Positions 6,051 through 8,266 of a DNA stretch of 8,266 nucleotides are shown piece by piece (the first letter of the stretch is position 1; each line of letters begins with the position of its first letter). The DNA lies in NCBI GenBank assembly GCA_947494405.1, contig CANLWQ010000078.1, positions 1 to 8,266 on the forward strand, read 5' to 3'. The DNA comes from Comamonadaceae bacterium (lineage in GTDB: Bacteria > Pseudomonadota > Gammaproteobacteria > Burkholderiales > Burkholderiaceae_C). A program made the position numbers and the translations under genes. The notes beneath the pieces were generated by a model, which saw only the letters and a program-made list of their open reading frames with translations, did no database searches and was not told where the DNA came from.

Positions 6051-6680
6051 ATGACTTTTTTTGCACGCTTACTTATAACGCTGGGCACATTCGCTTCCAT
6101 CAGCCTGGCCCTTGCCAACGACAAACCCGCAGCGCCTGCTAAAGCCGATACTGCCAAGGGCGGTGCTTTGTATGCTGCGGTTTGCACTTCTTGCCATGGC
6201 GCTGATGGCAATTCAGGCGCACCCACCTTCCCCAAACTGGCTCAGCAACACCCTGAGTACATCGTCAAGCAGCTGACTGAATACAAATCAGGCAAGCGCG
6301 CCAACGCCATCATGATGGGCTTTGCAGCTGGTTTGAGCGATGTCGATATGCGCAATATTGCCGCCTATGTGGCCAGCAACAGCGCCAAGCCAGGCTTCGC
6401 CAAAGACAAAGAACTTGCCACCTTGGGCGAGAAAATTTACCGTGGCGGTATTGCTGACAGACAAATTCCTGCTTGCTCGGGTTGCCACAGCCCCAACGGT
6501 GCCGGTATTCCTTCGCAGTACCCACGCCTGTCTGGCCAGCATGCCGAGTACACCGTGTCGCAACTCACCCAGTTCCGTGACGGCATTCGCCTCAACAGCT
6601 TGCAAATGGGCCAAGTGGCAGCCAAATTGAATGACAAGGAAATCAAAGCCTTGGCAGACTACATTGCAGGTTTAAACTAA
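6051..6680 (+). CDS. Cytochrome c4, periplasmic diheme
   Basis: A 209-residue diheme cytochrome. The signal peptide is residues 1-22, cleaved after LALA. Heme motifs are CTSCH (45-49) and CSGCH (142-146). Axial methionines are expected at 88 or 89 (NAIMMG) and 186 (SLQMG). Each half ends in the c4-type helix (LSDVDMRNIAAYVAS, LNDKEIKALADYIAGL). Cytochromes c4 carry electrons from the bc1 complex to cbb3-type or similar oxidases. The ATG at 6051 is the only possible start: no ATG, GTG or TTG codon lies in frame between it and a TAG at 6015. Yet the 20 bases upstream contain no Shine-Dalgarno. It diverges from engB, as in other betaproteobacteria, where resB and ccsA cytochrome-assembly genes typically follow; here msrP follows instead. 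It is more canonical than the cytochrome at 630. Confidence 0.95.
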   Translation: MTFFARLLITLGTFASISLALANDKPAAPAKADTAKGGALYAAVCTSCHGADGNSGAPTFPKLAQQHPEYIVKQLTEYKSGKRANAIMMGFAAGLSDVDMRNIAAYVASNSAKPGFAKDKELATLGEKIYRGGIADRQIPACSGCHSPNGAGIPSQYPRLSGQHAEYTVSQLTQFRDGIRLNSLQMGQVAAKLNDKEIKALADYIAGLN

Positions 6681-6690
6681 ACTTTAGTTT
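6674..6690. repeat. Perfect AT-rich palindrome over the cytochrome c4 stop codon
   Basis: AAACTAAA (6674-6681), centre C, TTTAGTTT (6683-6690): 8-bp arms that span the TAA at 6678-6680. As RNA it would be a weak, AU-rich hairpin. As DNA it has the shape of a dimeric regulator site, upstream of msrP. It may be chance in an AT-rich stretch. Confidence 0.4.
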
Positions 6691-6705
6691 TGATTCATCT
6701 GCATC

Positions 6706-6732
6706 AAGGCTGACATCATGTCAGCCTTTTTT
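6706..6732 (+). terminator. Rho-independent terminator between cytochrome c4 and msrP
   Basis: Ten perfect base pairs, AAGGCTGACA (6706-6715) with TGTCAGCCTT (6719-6728), loop TCA, and six T (6727-6732). It ends 4 bases before the msrP Shine-Dalgarno GGAG (6737-6740), so it forms part of the msrP leader on any transcript arriving from upstream. Confidence 0.92.
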
Positions 6733-6736
6733 ACTT

Positions 6737-6740
6737 GGAG
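6737..6740 (+). promoter_or_regulatory. Shine-Dalgarno deciding the msrP start
   Basis: GGAG lies 9 bases before the ATG at 6750. It overlaps the alternative in-frame TTG at 6735, which therefore cannot use it; this supports the ATG. Confidence 0.65.
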
Positions 6741-6749
6741 AAAAGGCTT

Positions 6750-7736
6750 ATGTTGATTCGTACCGCGCCCAGTGAGGCCATCAGCGACTTGCCCAGCGAT
6801 ATCACCGCCAAGTCTGACTATCTCAACCGCCGTCAGTTGATACAGCAAAGCGTGGCCTTGGGTCTGCTTAGTGGAGCTGGGCAAGCTTTTGCGCGTCCCA
6901 CTGTTGTCGCCCCCGGTAAATTGCCCGCCTTGTCTGCCAAACACGCCGATATGGATGGCGCTTCTGCCAATGATGTGCTCACGGCTTACACCTATGCCAG
7001 CACCTACAACAATTTCTACGAGTTTGGTACCGACAAAGCCGATCCCATGCGCAATGCCCACACCCTCAAGACCAAGCCGTGGACGCTAGAGATTGAAGGC
7101 TTGGTGAAAAAACCTCTGCGCTTGGGACTGGAAGAGGTGATGAAGTTGGGTGCCATGGAAGAGCGCATTTACCGCATGCGCTGCGTAGAGGGTTGGTCGA
7201 TGGTGATACCTTGGATTGGTTTTTCTTTGTCCACGCTCATCAAACATGCCGATCCTTTGGGCAGCGCTAAGTTTGTTGAGTTTGTCACCTTGGCTGACCC
7301 CAAGACCATGCCTTATGTAGGTTCACGCGTACTGGAATGGCCTTATGTGGAAGGCCTGCGCATGGACGAGGCCATGCATCCTCTAACCTTACTCACGTTT
7401 GGCATGTATGGCGAAATTTTGCCCAACCAAAACGGCGCACCGCTGCGCTTGGTGGTGCCTTGGAAATACGGTTTCAAAAACGCGAAAAGCTTGGTCAAGA
7501 TCAGATTCACCGAAAAACAACCTGCCACCGCTTGGAACAAAGCCGCAGCGCAAGAGTATGGTTTTTATTCCAACGTCAACCCCAATGTGGACCACCCGCG
7601 CTGGAGTCAGGCCACCGAGCGGCGCATAGGCGAAGACGGCTTGTTCAATAAAAAGCGCAAAACCTTGATGTTCAATGGTTATGAATCGCAGGTAGCTGCT
7701 CTTTATAGCGGCATGGACTTAAGCAAGAATTTTTAA
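6750..7736 (+). CDS. msrP: Protein-methionine-sulfoxide reductase catalytic subunit MsrP (YedY)
   Basis: A periplasmic molybdopterin enzyme that reduces methionine sulfoxide in envelope proteins damaged by oxidants. It has 328 residues. A Tat signal lies at 26-48, with the twin arginine in NRRQLI (Arg27, Arg28), a hydrophobic stretch and the cleavage-like AFA. The long leader before the arginines is normal for MsrP. Conserved blocks are NNFYEFGTDK (87-96), the molybdenum-ligand cysteine in RMRCVEGWSM (Cys145), PYVEGLRMDEAMHPLTLL (198-215), PLRLVVPWKYGFKNAKS (231-247) and NPNVDHPRWSQATERR (277-292). The sulfite-oxidase fold is folded with cofactor before Tat export. The stop and the msrQ start share one base (TAATG), so the pair is co-translated. 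The TTG at 6735 would add five residues and is less likely. Confidence 0.97.
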   Translation: MLIRTAPSEAISDLPSDITAKSDYLNRRQLIQQSVALGLLSGAGQAFARPTVVAPGKLPALSAKHADMDGASANDVLTAYTYASTYNNFYEFGTDKADPMRNAHTLKTKPWTLEIEGLVKKPLRLGLEEVMKLGAMEERIYRMRCVEGWSMVIPWIGFSLSTLIKHADPLGSAKFVEFVTLADPKTMPYVGSRVLEWPYVEGLRMDEAMHPLTLLTFGMYGEILPNQNGAPLRLVVPWKYGFKNAKSLVKIRFTEKQPATAWNKAAAQEYGFYSNVNPNVDHPRWSQATERRIGEDGLFNKKRKTLMFNGYESQVAALYSGMDLSKNF

Positions 7737-8266
7737 TGCCATTGCAGCTTGGCATGAACTGGCGCGCACTTTTGGTGTCGCCTTGGGCCAAGCCTGTTGT
7801 TGTGCTGCTGCTGGCGCTGCCCGCAGTCTGGTTGGTGTATGCCGCTTTCAATGATCTCTTGGGGGCCAACCCCGCCGAGGCCTTGACCCGCAGCACCGGC
7901 GACTGGACTTTGCGCGGACTGTGCTTGGTGCTGGCCATCACGCCTTTGCGCGTGCTCACAGCCACTCCGGCGCTGCAGCGCTTTAGGCGCATCTTGGGTG
8001 TGGGCACCTTTGTCTACGCTTGTTTGCACATGCTTTGCTACGCTTGGTTTGACCAAGGTCTGGATGTGAACGACATCTGGCGCGATATTCTCAAGCGCCC
8101 GTTTATTTGGCTGGGCTTTTCCGGCTTGGTTTGCATGCTGCCTATGGCGGCTACGTCTTTCAATGTGGCGATCCGTTACATGGGTGTGAAGCGCTGGCAA
8201 ATGCTGCACCGACTGGTCTATGCGGCGGCTGTGATGGCCGTTCTGCATTTTTTCTGGATGCGAGCG
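7736..8266 (+). CDS. msrQ: Protein-methionine-sulfoxide reductase heme-binding subunit MsrQ (YedZ), 3' end cut off
   Basis: The inner-membrane heme b partner that passes electrons from the quinone pool to MsrP. The window shows 177 residues with no stop, so the C-terminus (roughly 20-40 residues in the family) lies beyond it. Visible features are a first membrane segment (about 19-38), the family block NPAEALTRSTGDWTLR (45-60), ITPLRVLT (68-75), RFRRILG (82-88), KRPFIWLGF (120-128) and LHRLVYAAAVMAVLHFFW (157-174). Histidines 98, 158 and 171 match the conserved heme-ligand positions of MsrQ. The ATG at 7736 overlaps the msrP stop by one base, with only a weak upstream purine patch, pointing to translational coupling. 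A second in-frame ATG at 7754 is possible but removes the overlap. Confidence 0.96.
   Translation, partial: MPLQLGMNWRALLVSPWAKPVVVLLLALPAVWLVYAAFNDLLGANPAEALTRSTGDWTLRGLCLVLAITPLRVLTATPALQRFRRILGVGTFVYACLHMLCYAWFDQGLDVNDIWRDILKRPFIWLGFSGLVCMLPMAATSFNVAIRYMGVKRWQMLHRLVYAAAVMAVLHFFWMRA

Noticed and set aside
7733..8248. Open frame of 171 codons on the minus strand at the right edge.
   Set aside because: Antisense to msrQ, which has all three expected histidines and the family blocks; the antisense translation is Gln/His-rich and unrecognisable.

Overview
The window is an ordinary-looking chromosomal stretch of a betaproteobacterium, most likely Burkholderiales of the Comamonadaceae type (Limnohabitans/Rhodoferax-like). 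This is inferred from the sequence of the MetK, EngB and MsrPQ proteins, from the neighbourhoods metK followed by two tandem acyltransferases and engB divergent from a cytochrome c4 gene, and from the heavy use of TTG for leucine. No mobile element, phage, CRISPR array, tRNA or rRNA is visible, and no stretch over 300 bases lacks a gene.

Layout. (1) 1-546: the C-terminal end of a PQQ-dependent alcohol-dehydrogenase-type beta-propeller, cut by the window edge, then a terminator and a periplasmic diheme cytochrome c (630-1205), a likely electron acceptor for it. (2) A bidirectional terminator (1225-1252) separates this unit from convergent metK (1268-2452, minus), S-adenosylmethionine synthase. 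The metK leader is long and can fold into competing stems. (3) Divergent from metK are two adjacent LpxL/HtrB-family acyltransferases (2654-3508 and 3512-4390, plus), which should acylate lipid A or a related lipid at the inner membrane. (4) Converging on them with overlapping stop codons is a minus-strand pair: engB/ysxC (ribosome-assembly GTPase) and an epoxide-hydrolase-like alpha/beta hydrolase coupled by an ATGA overlap. (5) Divergent from engB are a diheme cytochrome c4 (6051-6680), a terminator, then msrP (6750-7736) and msrQ (7736 to the window edge), the molybdenum/heme b system that repairs methionine sulfoxide in periplasmic proteins.

Two themes link the genes. Five of the nine serve periplasmic redox chemistry: the PQQ enzyme, two diheme cytochromes, MsrP and MsrQ. 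In both plus-strand redox units a strong terminator sits directly in front of the next gene's ribosome-binding site, leaving no room for a conventional promoter in between, so the downstream gene may be expressed by read-through. I found no clear candidate for a wholly new system. The best leads are the metK leader RNA, these terminator-in-leader arrangements, and the pairing of engB with a hydrolase.
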